This document shows positions 1 to 7,562 of a DNA stretch of 64,000 nt, piece by piece. This DNA is from JAUVUV01 sp964548275 (GTDB lineage: Bacteria > Gemmatimonadota > Glassbacteria > GWA2-58-10). The notes beneath the pieces were generated by a model, which saw only the letters and a list, made by a program, of their open reading frames with translations, ran no database searches and had not been told where the DNA came from. The position numbers were made by a program, and so were the translations under genes. The DNA is taken from positions 1 to 64,000 of the forward strand of contig CAZJQI010000015.1 in assembly GCA_964548275.1 (NCBI GenBank), read 5' to 3'. Numbering within the stretch: the stretch's first letter is position 1; each line of letters starts with the position of its first letter.

Positions 1-26
1 TTGCCTTTATTGCTGTTATGACACTT

Positions 27-338
27 TTAAAAAAGCTTAACCGGACAGTAGTGATCTGCACAATATAAAACTAGAAGTATTGGAAGAGGGTAAGCTATGT
101 AGTATTTGAAAGTTTCTACTTTTATTGGAATACTTTGTTTATTGGGGTCATCAGTACCTTTTAATTGTATAGCAAAGATATCCCCTGGCAGAGTACCATT
201 TTCTTTAACTACTTCAACTATTGCATCTATTCCATAATCTAGGGAAATCCATCTTATAATCCATTTATCTGGAAATATTGCCTCTAATGCTTTGCGAGAT
301 TCTGTTTCTAATACATGAGATCTTGGTCTTTTAGGCAT
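27..338 (-). pseudogene. DUF4365 domain protein, N-terminal fragment
   Basis: The 103-residue product starts MPKRPRSHVLETESRKAL and continues with the DYGIDAIVEV and IFAIQLKGTD blocks typical of the N-terminal half of DUF4365 proteins, which are small nuclease-like domains often found in defence islands. It stops soon after the PILLVLY strand, where family members normally continue for several dozen residues. It therefore looks truncated by a deletion or frameshift. The stretch is AT-rich compared with the isomerase-like gene next to it, which suggests acquisition by transfer. A genuinely short variant cannot be excluded. The family call is fairly firm; activity is unlikely. Confidence 0.6.
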
Positions 339-413
339 AATACACCCTTCATATTTAAAAACAAAAATATAAACATGGTTATTTGTTATTTATACTGTAT
401 AATTTTTATAATT

Positions 414-1298
414 TCAAATCCTATTTTGATATGCCAAAAACAGCGCGCGGTAGTATTTCATCACTCGGATCGGGTCTGTGCTTGGGGGGATTTCCGCACA
501 GCAGTAACCCTCGTAGCCGATCCCGTTGAGCAGACCCAGGAACCTGCGCCAGGGGTATTCCTCCACGAACAGGTCGCGCATGTGCACGAAATGAATGCTG
601 TCGGCCAGCAGGTTGAAATTTCCCTCCAGGCCGCTGTCAGCAAGATCGTTCTGGTTGCAGTTCCAGCAGGTATATACGTTCGGGCTCTGACATTGTTCCA
701 TGATTGCATGAAACACCGGTATTCTGCTTGTCTCCCCGCCGTGCACTTCCACGCGGATCTCCACTCCGAGATCAGCCGCAGCCTTGCCCACCTCGGTCAG
801 GCCCTCGGCGATCTGCGCGATGGTTTTTCCCCTGGGAATGCCCTTGTCCTCGTGAAGGCGGTTGGGCCGCACCTTTATCCCGTCGCAGCCCAGGTCTGCG
901 GCGAGCCTGGCGTACTGTTTGGTTCCCTCGATATGTTTTATCAACTCCTGCGGGTCCGGGCTGTCGTATTCGAATGCGCTGCCCAGGCTCGCCAGGCGCA
1001 CGGGAGAATCCTCGAAGCGCTTCCTGACCTCGGCCCGCTCGGCCGCGCTCAAGCTTACCTCCACCCCGTGGGCGTGAGTGGTGCGCAATTCCACAGCCTC
1101 GAATCTGGCCTCGGTGCAATTGGCGATAATAGTCGGCACGTCCCAGTCCCTGGCCAGCAGGTAAGTTACCAGCCCAACCCGGGGGCCGGAGGCCGAGGGC
1201 TTTTTTCCCGTGGTGGAGGCCTCGAGCCCGGATACGCCCAGCGCTGCCAGAACCGAAGGCACTACGGTGACGAAATTCCTGCGAGTGATTCTCTGCAT
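414..1298 (-). CDS. Tat-exported sugar phosphate isomerase/epimerase-like TIM-barrel protein
   Basis: The product has about 294 residues. I chose the ATG at 1298 because a strong purine-rich GAGGGGGA lies just upstream; a TTG 15 bases earlier would place that site inside the gene. The N-terminus MQRITRRNF followed by a hydrophobic run looks like a twin-arginine signal peptide, so the enzyme probably acts in the periplasm. The rest is a xylose-isomerase-like (AP endonuclease 2 family) TIM barrel. Likely metal or substrate positions are the Glu of AVELR, the Glu/His of VEVHG, the HFVHMRD strand and the Glu of CAEIP. Such proteins, with Gfo/Idh/MocA oxidoreductases and sodium:solute symporters like those further right, often belong to sugar or polyol catabolism. 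The substrate cannot be told. Confidence 0.8.
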   Translation of the reverse strand: MQRITRRNFVTVVPSVLAALGVSGLEASTTGKKPSASGPRVGLVTYLLARDWDVPTIIANCTEARFEAVELRTTHAHGVEVSLSAAERAEVRKRFEDSPVRLASLGSAFEYDSPDPQELIKHIEGTKQYARLAADLGCDGIKVRPNRLHEDKGIPRGKTIAQIAEGLTEVGKAAADLGVEIRVEVHGGETSRIPVFHAIMEQCQSPNVYTCWNCNQNDLADSGLEGNFNLLADSIHFVHMRDLFVEEYPWRRFLGLLNGIGYEGYCCAEIPPSTDPIRVMKYYRALFLAYQNRI

Positions 1299-1795
1299 AA
1301 CACTCCCCCTCAAAAATTAAACTTTCTGCCGAATGTGTGGTTCAAGACTGAAAGTAAGTTAATACCCCCGGATTGTCAAAGCACAGGGATTTTTTATTTA
1401 CTATCTCAGGAGTATGCTCCGGGAGCTTTTATTCGAGGTAATCACCGGGGGATCGGCAGGTAATCCCCCTTATCAAAGAGGGAGACAGGGGGATGTCTCG
1501 ATGTGTTCGCCCTCGGGAGAAATAAGATCGATCAAAATTTTTATTGTGATACTCCGCGGCGGCCTGGAACCGGAGTAGTTTTTTGGGTATTGTCTTGCAG
1601 CCAAAAATGTTATATATATAATAAAAATAAATTTATTTTAATAAATTAGTCTGTTTTTAATCTTTCTGACCCGCTGTTCGACGTTTCCTAAGAATACCTC
1701 TAACAGGGAGAGGGATTTCCAGAAACCTTATCTCGAATTGATTCTAATTTTAGAAACTTGTTTAGTAATAGCACCTTGGCAAGTTTGGAGAAATA
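1299..1795. other. Intergenic region with a dispersed repeat copy
   Basis: No convincing gene is visible. Positions 1462-1560 hold a repeat related to one at 62129-62205: a run of C, TTATCAAA, a run of G, then GGGGGATGTCTCGAT and later ATTGTGATAC. About 1600-1660 is very AT-rich. Confidence 0.5.
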
Positions 1796-1963
1796 GTGGA
1801 CCAGGAGTATTTTAACCTTGTAAGGCAGGAGCTTCTCAATCAGAAAAAGGAACTGAAACTCAATTGCAACGATTGTCATCGCAAATGTGGCCAGACTCCT
1901 GAAGAAATCGTGGAATGCCTGGCCAATTTGATGACGATCGAGTACCTGCTCGATCATTGTTAG
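1796..1963 (+). CDS. Small Cys-rich hypothetical protein
   Basis: This is a 55-residue frame starting with GTG at 1796, with TTGGAGAAATA immediately upstream as a good ribosome binding site. The sequence is hydrophilic and helical at first, then has NCNDCHRKCG (Cys24, Cys27, Cys31), a further Cys41 and a terminal Cys55. CxxC-x3-C spacing suggests a zinc or iron-sulfur site. I do not recognise a family. It stands alone between a reverse-strand gene and a downstream lipoprotein gene. The clustered cysteines, the ribosome binding site and the absence of any competing real gene support it, but a chance frame of this length is possible. Confidence 0.45.
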   Translation: MDQEYFNLVRQELLNQKKELKLNCNDCHRKCGQTPEEIVECLANLMTIEYLLDHC

Positions 1964-2395
1964 GCCGGAAATTCAAGGCTCCCCCCTTATTTTTCAGTTT
2001 GCTCATCTCACAATGCGTCTCATTTTGGGTGAGCTGTTTGCAGCGCAACCGGGATTGGACCGCTTTTTCCTTTCGCAGCTATTATGGAATCGTTCATAAA
2101 GGGTGTTATATTCGGTTTATTTCTCTCCGATTTTTTACACAGATCACGGATAACACACTTCAACAGCGTGAAGAGACCGGAACTCGCTGTGGTGAGTTCC
2201 AATGACTGTAGTATGCGAATCTTTGCTTGACTGAAAAGCGGTTGACGGATTATTTTATTTTCATAAGATATTGGATAGCTCGAAGTTACTTTACTTTGAT
2301 TTCAAGCTTATCGAATAGACGAGTGTAGAATTTAGCGAAGTACCGCTATTGGATACGCTGCGGTTGGGGTGTAAACATCCGCTGTAAAGGGATTT
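1964..2395. other. Intergenic region upstream of the SUMF1 lipoprotein
   Basis: This 430-base gap has no strong gene. A 48-codon frame at 2084-2230 lacks a ribosome binding site. The only supported signal is a sigma70-like promoter near 2242-2269. Confidence 0.4.
2242..2269 (+). promoter_or_regulatory. Putative sigma70 promoter
   Basis: TTGACG at 2242-2247 and TAAGAT at 2264-2269 are separated by 16 bases, about 130 bases upstream of the SUMF1 lipoprotein start. It matches the vegetative consensus well, but the sequence is the only evidence. Confidence 0.4.
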
Positions 2396-3658
2396 ATGTT
2401 AGATCGAAGTTCAAAGCATATATATTTCCGACCGGTCCGGTCCCTCCGGCCGGCGTTTTTTTTACTCCTTCTCCTGGCAGCCTGCGACACGGAGCTTCCC
2501 ATCGAACCCGAGGAAAGCCGTTTCAGTGAGGCGGGTTTAAGCCTTTCAGTGGATGCGATAAATTTCGATCCCACCTTTATGGGCCGCACCAGCACCAGCA
2601 CTGTCGAGGTGGAATATGGCGATACACTCGAAATGGTGCTGATCCTTTTCACCAGTGACACGGCCTTTTTCAAGGTCAGCCCGGATAGTGTCCCCTTTTC
2701 AAAGAAAAATAGAAATGTTACCCTCACGCTGAACTATACTCCGGGCGCCCCTGACACAGTTGATACGGGGTATCTTTTCCTGGTCGCTCTCAGCTACCTC
2801 GACACACTGAAAACAGAGCCGGATACAACGGGCGTGGATTCCCTGCGTCTTGCCGGAGTAGGCCAGGGATATTTCCTGGACATGGAGATGATCTTTATCC
2901 CCGGTGGGACTTTCACCATGGGAATCGATTCAGCCAGCGCTGCCGGGGATATCCGCTTTCAGGATGAATGGCCCGCTCACGAGGTTACCCTGAGCGACTT
3001 CTTTGTCGGGCGTTACGAGGTGACCAACGTTCAGTATTACGAGTTCTGGAAGGAAGTGAGCCCGGATCATACCCCCAGAGATACTTCGGCCATGGGAAGC
3101 TGGCTGGATGTGGCCCTGAACAGGCCCAACTTCCCGGTGATCGGAGCAAGCTGGGCGGATGCTACGGCATTTTGCCGTTGGTTGAGTTTGCGCACCGGGG
3201 AACGCTACACCCTGCCGACCGAGGCACAGTGGGAATACGTGGCCACCGGAGGCCAGAGGCGGGAGTTCCCCTGGTCATTACTTGAAGGCGAAACAGATAC
3301 AACTTCAACCGAAAACGGTTCAACAGTTTACGCAAATATCCGGCGAGGTGGGGACGGCTATACATTTACCGCACCGGTGGATGCTTTCCAGGCAGGAACG
3401 AGTACTTTCGGGCCGCTGAATATGGCCGGCAATGTCTGGGAATGGTGTCTCGACTGGTATGACCCAAAGTACTACAGGAGCGAGGAGATTTTTGTCGATC
3501 CCCAGGGTTCCACTGACCCGGAACACCAGACATTCAAGGTGATTCGGGGCGGAAGCTGGCTTGATGATCTCCACGAGGCCCGCTGCACCAACCGGGCCGC
3601 TCTTGCCCCCGAAAATCAGGAAATAAACACCGGTTTCAGGGTGGTCCGTCTGCCCTGA
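2396..3658 (+). CDS. SUMF1 (FGE-sulfatase fold) lipoprotein
   Basis: The product has 420 residues. AAAGGGA lies just before the ATG. Residues 1-30 form a lipoprotein signal ending in LLLLLAAC, so the protein is probably lipid-anchored at Cys30. Residues of about 45-155 form an all-beta, Ig-like region. From about residue 160 (MEMIFIPGGTFTMG) to the end is a formylglycine-generating-enzyme-like domain, with the hallmarks EVTNVQYYEFW, LPTEAQWEYVATGG, NMAGNVWEWCLDWY and RGGSW followed by GFRVVR. The paired active-site cysteines of true FGE near RGGSW are not both present; only one Cys is seen (EARC). Sulfatase activation is therefore doubtful and a binding or structural role is more likely. It lies 76 bases before the large secreted protein and may be co-transcribed with it. 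Confidence 0.85.
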   Translation: MLDRSSKHIYFRPVRSLRPAFFLLLLLAACDTELPIEPEESRFSEAGLSLSVDAINFDPTFMGRTSTSTVEVEYGDTLEMVLILFTSDTAFFKVSPDSVPFSKKNRNVTLTLNYTPGAPDTVDTGYLFLVALSYLDTLKTEPDTTGVDSLRLAGVGQGYFLDMEMIFIPGGTFTMGIDSASAAGDIRFQDEWPAHEVTLSDFFVGRYEVTNVQYYEFWKEVSPDHTPRDTSAMGSWLDVALNRPNFPVIGASWADATAFCRWLSLRTGERYTLPTEAQWEYVATGGQRREFPWSLLEGETDTTSTENGSTVYANIRRGGDGYTFTAPVDAFQAGTSTFGPLNMAGNVWEWCLDWYDPKYYRSEEIFVDPQGSTDPEHQTFKVIRGGSWLDDLHEARCTNRAALAPENQEINTGFRVVRLP

Positions 3659-3734
3659 GTTATTGTTTACCGGGGTTTAATATAGCGAAATCTCGATGGA
3701 TTATCGGCTTTTGTTTGATAGAGAAAGGCGACAG

Positions 3735-6700
3735 GTGAAACTTTTCCCTGAAAAATCAATCTTAGCCCTGGGTATTTTTTCATGCATCCTGGCAGCGGAG
3801 GTTCGCCCCCAGACGCCAAGCCCGGTGCCGATCACGGTCAGTCTCGATCCGGCAGGCGACCAGGTTCAGGCCTCTGCTGTAATCGACAGCACAGGCAGGA
3901 TGATTCTCGCCTGGCGCGACAGTTCACACCTCGGGCAACGTATTCTGATTCAGGGTTTCGGCCCTCTCGGCGCTAGGCTGGCGCCGGTTGAAACAGCCAA
4001 TTTCAACAATTTTCGCGGAGCAGCTCATCCCACGACGGCAATGGATTTCGGCGGTAATGTGGTTGTGGCCTGGGACCAGTCAGCAGGGTTAAACACGATC
4101 CATTTCAGAGGCTATGACCGCTCAGGCCTGCCCAAAACCGGGGCACCATTGCCGCGTGCCGAACTGAGACTGGTCATTGGAAGCCTGCCAGCAGCCGCTG
4201 TGGATTCCGCCGGTAATCTTATCCTCCTCTGGCAGGACCGGCGCGAGGGTGATACTGATATTTTCGGCAACTGGTATGCAGCCGCCGACACGCTCGGTTT
4301 GCTGAATACCGACTCCACCCGCTTCGCCTGGGTCGGGGACGTGAGGATCAATTCTACTAAAGAAGGCGAGCAGCGCGCCCCTGGCGTTGCCGCCGATCAT
4401 AGTGGCAGGATCCTGGTCACCTGGCGCGACAGTCGCCCGGACAGCCTGGGGATTTTCTGCCGTGCTTTCGAAGCACGTGGCGTTGCCCTGGCCGAGTTCA
4501 GGCTGCCCTCCGGTGACCCGCAGTCGGTTTCGGAGCTTTCAGCACCGGTTGTTGCTGCCGGTGAACTCACCAGTGATACGAGCTATTTCCTGGTAAGCTG
4601 GGTACAGGAGGAAAACGGCGCAAAAAAAGTCTACCTTGCTAAAATCGGTTTCGACCGCTGGAGTGTTCCCCCTGGAATCGGCCTGGACTCGATCCTCACA
4701 GTTATCCGCGAGATGCCCGGGGTGCACATGGCAAGGCCCTCGCTGTCGAGCAACGAGAACGGCGATATCGTTCTGGTCTGGGGCGAAAATGACGGATCGG
4801 TGGACAAAGTGATGGGAGTCAGTTTCAAACGCGAGGAGGGATTGCCCTCCAGAGTGTTTGCCCTCACCGACACCAGGCCCGGTTTCGGTACACCGGCAGC
4901 CCATCCCGTTGCGGCCATTCGCCGGGACGGCTCCTTTACCGTTGTCTGGGAGGACAGCAGCACCCCCGATGTGGATCTGAAGATGCAGAGCTATAACCGT
5001 CTGGGCGTTGTCGAAAATCCACTATACATCTCCCCGGGCAGCGAGTCGGAAGCAGCCTCCGGTGTGGCCGCGCTGCTGACCCGGGTCGATGGCACTTATT
5101 CTTTATTCTGGGAGAACGAAACCGCAGAGAGGGTCAATATCCAGACCGCGGATTTCGACTTCGCCGGCAGGCCCCTGACCATTGCAAGAGCGCTTTCAGA
5201 GAGCACTTGGGACCAGAGACGTCCCGTGGCAGGGCGCAACGGTCGAGGAGACCACCTGGTAGCCTGGCAGGAGCGCTCTGGCTCCGGGTACAGCCTCCGG
5301 GCAATGCTTTTCGCCCCGGACGGCTCGACTGTGAAAGGCGTATTCTCCATTGAAGAGTCCACAATCAATCATCTTGCCGGAGCCGCGGTTTCTGTGGGCG
5401 AAACCGGCGGTTCCTATATGGCCTGGGAGCGCTGGGCACTGTCCGAATCAGCCCCCGATCTCGTGCTCGGCCGCCTGGACAGCCTGGGCAACAGTTTCGG
5501 CTCGCCCGCGGTGGTGGCCTCTTCAAACCTTGGGGGAGGAAGGCTGGCCTCGGTCGCCGCTGCCCCGGACGGGAGCCACATGGTGGTCTGGCGCCAGGGC
5601 GCGGCTTCCAAGAATAATGCCCACGTGCAGGCCAGGCTGTACGGCCCCCAGGGACAAACAGTACGTAACAGTATAAGGATCAGCCAGGACAGGCTGGAGT
5701 ATCTCGGCACCGCAGGGCGTCCGGTTGTGGCCGCTTCACCAGTCAGCGGCAATTTCCTCGTGCTCTGGCAGGAATTTTTCAGTGGCTGGCAGCGACTTTA
5801 CTACAGGATGTATACCAGTTCCGGGGACAGTCTCGATCTCGGGGACGGGCTTTACCGCCTGCAAATGGAAAGCACGGAGAAGGGCGGCTCGGTCCAGATC
5901 AGCCAGTCCAGCCCCGCTGTTGCCACAGACTCCTCAGGCGCTTTCACAGTGCTCTGGGTCGAGACAGTCTCCGGCGGAGATTCGCGCCTGGCCGGAGTGA
6001 AAATCGACTCTCAGGGTCTGGCGCAAGGGACTCTTTTCAGGGTGCCGGGCGTGGATATGGCCTCGCTGCCGGCAGTCAATATCCTCGGGCCAGAGCGTAT
6101 CGCCGTGGCCTGGCAGGATACAGTGGGAAGCAGGAGGCGCCTCTTGGCCCTGGAGATAGATTTCCACAGCGTTTCCGGGATCGTGGTTCTGGCCTCCCGC
6201 TACATAGATACAGCTCCCGTTTTCGTTCATATCGAGGGCAATGTCAACGATTCTGTGGAAGTGGATCGTGACGGCAATTTCAGTTTCAGCACGCTCGTGG
6301 GAGGCGAGTATCGAATCTGGCTGTCTCGCAACGGAGAGCTGCTGCCCTGTGTGCGTTCGTCCTTTACTCTCGGCAAGGACGATTCACCCGAGGTGAACCT
6401 GGGCGTAATAGCGGAGCTCTCCTCTAATCCCGTGCCGCAGCCGCCTCTGGCCGGCGGAGTCTATCTGCGCCCGAACACGCCCAATCCATTTAACCCCTCG
6501 ACTACCATTGTTTTCGAGATTGCCCAAAGGGACGAATCTGTCCACGTCCTGCTGGCTGTTTACGATTTGAGGGGAAGGCTGGTTAAGACCTTGCTGGACA
6601 CTGAACTCGCCGGCGGCATCTATTCGCTGGTCTGGGACGGCCGCGACAACTCGGGAAGAAAGATGTCCTCTGGAGTTTATTTCCTGCGCTTGCGTGCCGG

Positions 6701-6740
6701 AGCAGAGAACAGGATGCGTAAAATGATCCTCCTCAAATGA
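3735..6740 (+). CDS. Secreted multi-repeat beta-propeller-like protein with C-terminal FlgD-like Ig sorting domain
   Basis: The product has about 1001 residues from GTG 3735, which has AAAGG six bases upstream; an in-frame ATG at 3696 has no visible ribosome site. A signal peptide ends around ILAAEVRPQ. The body contains at least fourteen repeats with a core of hydrophobic residues, Trp, then Asp/Glu/Gln (for example ILAWRD, ILLWQDRREG, LVTWRD, TVVWED, LVAWQE, AVAWQD), spaced roughly 50-70 residues. That is what one or two beta propellers would give. A short CarboxypepD-like segment follows, then a C-terminal FlgD-like Ig domain of about 90 residues: PNTPNPFNPSTTI, YDLRGRLVKTL, VWDGRDNSGR, SSGVYFLRL, ending KMILLK. 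That domain is the usual type-IX-like sorting signal of FCB bacteria. The ligand is unknown. Confidence 0.8.
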   Translation: MKLFPEKSILALGIFSCILAAEVRPQTPSPVPITVSLDPAGDQVQASAVIDSTGRMILAWRDSSHLGQRILIQGFGPLGARLAPVETANFNNFRGAAHPTTAMDFGGNVVVAWDQSAGLNTIHFRGYDRSGLPKTGAPLPRAELRLVIGSLPAAAVDSAGNLILLWQDRREGDTDIFGNWYAAADTLGLLNTDSTRFAWVGDVRINSTKEGEQRAPGVAADHSGRILVTWRDSRPDSLGIFCRAFEARGVALAEFRLPSGDPQSVSELSAPVVAAGELTSDTSYFLVSWVQEENGAKKVYLAKIGFDRWSVPPGIGLDSILTVIREMPGVHMARPSLSSNENGDIVLVWGENDGSVDKVMGVSFKREEGLPSRVFALTDTRPGFGTPAAHPVAAIRRDGSFTVVWEDSSTPDVDLKMQSYNRLGVVENPLYISPGSESEAASGVAALLTRVDGTYSLFWENETAERVNIQTADFDFAGRPLTIARALSESTWDQRRPVAGRNGRGDHLVAWQERSGSGYSLRAMLFAPDGSTVKGVFSIEESTINHLAGAAVSVGETGGSYMAWERWALSESAPDLVLGRLDSLGNSFGSPAVVASSNLGGGRLASVAAAPDGSHMVVWRQGAASKNNAHVQARLYGPQGQTVRNSIRISQDRLEYLGTAGRPVVAASPVSGNFLVLWQEFFSGWQRLYYRMYTSSGDSLDLGDGLYRLQMESTEKGGSVQISQSSPAVATDSSGAFTVLWVETVSGGDSRLAGVKIDSQGLAQGTLFRVPGVDMASLPAVNILGPERIAVAWQDTVGSRRRLLALEIDFHSVSGIVVLASRYIDTAPVFVHIEGNVNDSVEVDRDGNFSFSTLVGGEYRIWLSRNGELLPCVRSSFTLGKDDSPEVNLGVIAELSSNPVPQPPLAGGVYLRPNTPNPFNPSTTIVFEIAQRDESVHVLLAVYDLRGRLVKTLLDTELAGGIYSLVWDGRDNSGRKMSSGVYFLRLRAGAENRMRKMILLK

Positions 6741-6812
6741 TTTCTCAACTGGAACGAGGAAAGCCAGGTCAATTAAGTGGAGAATGATAAGAAACATAAT
6801 CCGGATTTTTTT

Positions 6813-6848
6813 AAAGCCAGACCACAAGATATAGTGTTTGGCTTTTTT
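6813..6848 (+). terminator. Rho-independent terminator
   Basis: AAAGCCAGACCAC pairs with GTGTTTGGCTTT across a short AT-rich loop, and T residues follow. It sits about 70 bases after the large secreted protein gene. A second, closely similar copy lies at 7387-7421. Confidence 0.75.
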
Positions 6849-6960
6849 TATTTTGAGTTTGAGAAAATGGTTTTCGCTGGAGCGGAAAAAAGGGTTAAAT
6901 TTTGTCCGAGAGCTTAGAATCCTTTTTGAAATATTTGGACGGTATTTTATATTATCCTAT

Positions 6961-6989
6961 TTGACACTACTGAGTTGATGCGTTATATT
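6961..6989 (+). promoter_or_regulatory. Strong sigma70-like promoter for the small lipoprotein
   Basis: TTGACA at 6961-6966 and TATATT at 6984-6989 have an ideal 17-base spacer. Transcription would start near 6996 and give a leader of about 100 bases. Just before the start codon, ACTCCA (7070-7075) can pair with TGGAGT (7083-7088), covering the GGAG ribosome site. Confidence 0.65.
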
Positions 6990-7094
6990 TAATTAATACA
7001 TCATTAGAAACAAGGAATGAAGAGTAGTAAGCGGATATTTCATATGAATCTATCGCGAATTTTGTGTCTACTCCACTCTGCATGGAGTTGCACA

Positions 7095-7301
7095 ATGAAG
7101 AAAATACTTCTTGTTCCCGCTTTATTAGCAGTTTTTTTGGTGAGCTGTGGCGAAGAGACCTCTTCTTATGGTACCAATCCTCTTGGGCCTGGATCCGGCG
7201 GCACCACCACAACGCAGAACAATACTAATGCTCAGAACAATACTAATGATGTAACGGGTGATACGGTTGTAACAAGGGAGCACGAAGTGGGAGGGAATTA
7301 G
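7095..7301 (+). CDS. Small Thr/Asn-rich lipoprotein
   Basis: The product has 68 residues from ATG 7095, with GGAG eight bases upstream. The first 18 residues are a clear lipoprotein signal (MKKILLVPALLAVFLVSC, lipid-anchored Cys18). The mature part is short, low-complexity and polar, with a Gly/Thr run and a QNNTNAQNNTND repeat, and no recognisable domain. It has its own consensus promoter upstream and its own terminator downstream, so it is probably an abundantly expressed, single-gene transcript. The function is unknown; a small surface or cell-wall-spacer lipoprotein is one possibility. Confidence 0.65.
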   Translation: MKKILLVPALLAVFLVSCGEETSSYGTNPLGPGSGGTTTTQNNTNAQNNTNDVTGDTVVTREHEVGGN

Positions 7302-7386
7302 AATACAAAGCAGGATAATTAATATTATTCTTGTTTCAGCTTTAGAAAGTCATGCCAGAAAACCCTTTAAAATAGAATTCTAAATA

Positions 7387-7421
7387 AAAGCCAGACACAA
7401 TATATAGTGTTTGGCTTTTTT
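7387..7421 (+). terminator. Rho-independent terminator (second copy)
   Basis: AAAGCCAGACAC pairs with GTGTTTGGCTTT around an AT-rich loop, and a T run follows. It ends the small lipoprotein transcript. Together with the following 65 bases it is a direct repeat of the 6813-6912 region. Confidence 0.75.
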
Positions 7422-7562
7422 CATTTTGAGTTTGAGAAAGTGATTTTCCTCGAGGCGAAAAAGTATTAAATTTTGTCCAGGCGCTTAGACAGCATTTTAC
7501 ACAATTGAGCATCGGCTCAAAATACAACATGAATAATTTTAATTTTACCAAAGGAGCGATAG

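Larger units (their letters stand above)
6741..7094. other. Intergenic region between the propeller protein and the small lipoprotein
   Basis: This holds a terminator at 6813-6848, about 60 bases of sequence that recur at 7420-7488, a very good promoter at 6961-6989 and an untranslated leader. No gene is seen. Confidence 0.6.

Noticed and set aside
315..1463. Long forward-strand reading frame opposite the isomerase-like gene
   Set aside because: It is antisense to a gene with a clear Tat signal and TIM-barrel motifs, and shows no domain or ribosome site.
2084..2230. 48-residue frame upstream of the SUMF1 lipoprotein
   Set aside because: No ribosome site and no recognisable composition; weaker than the 1796 frame.
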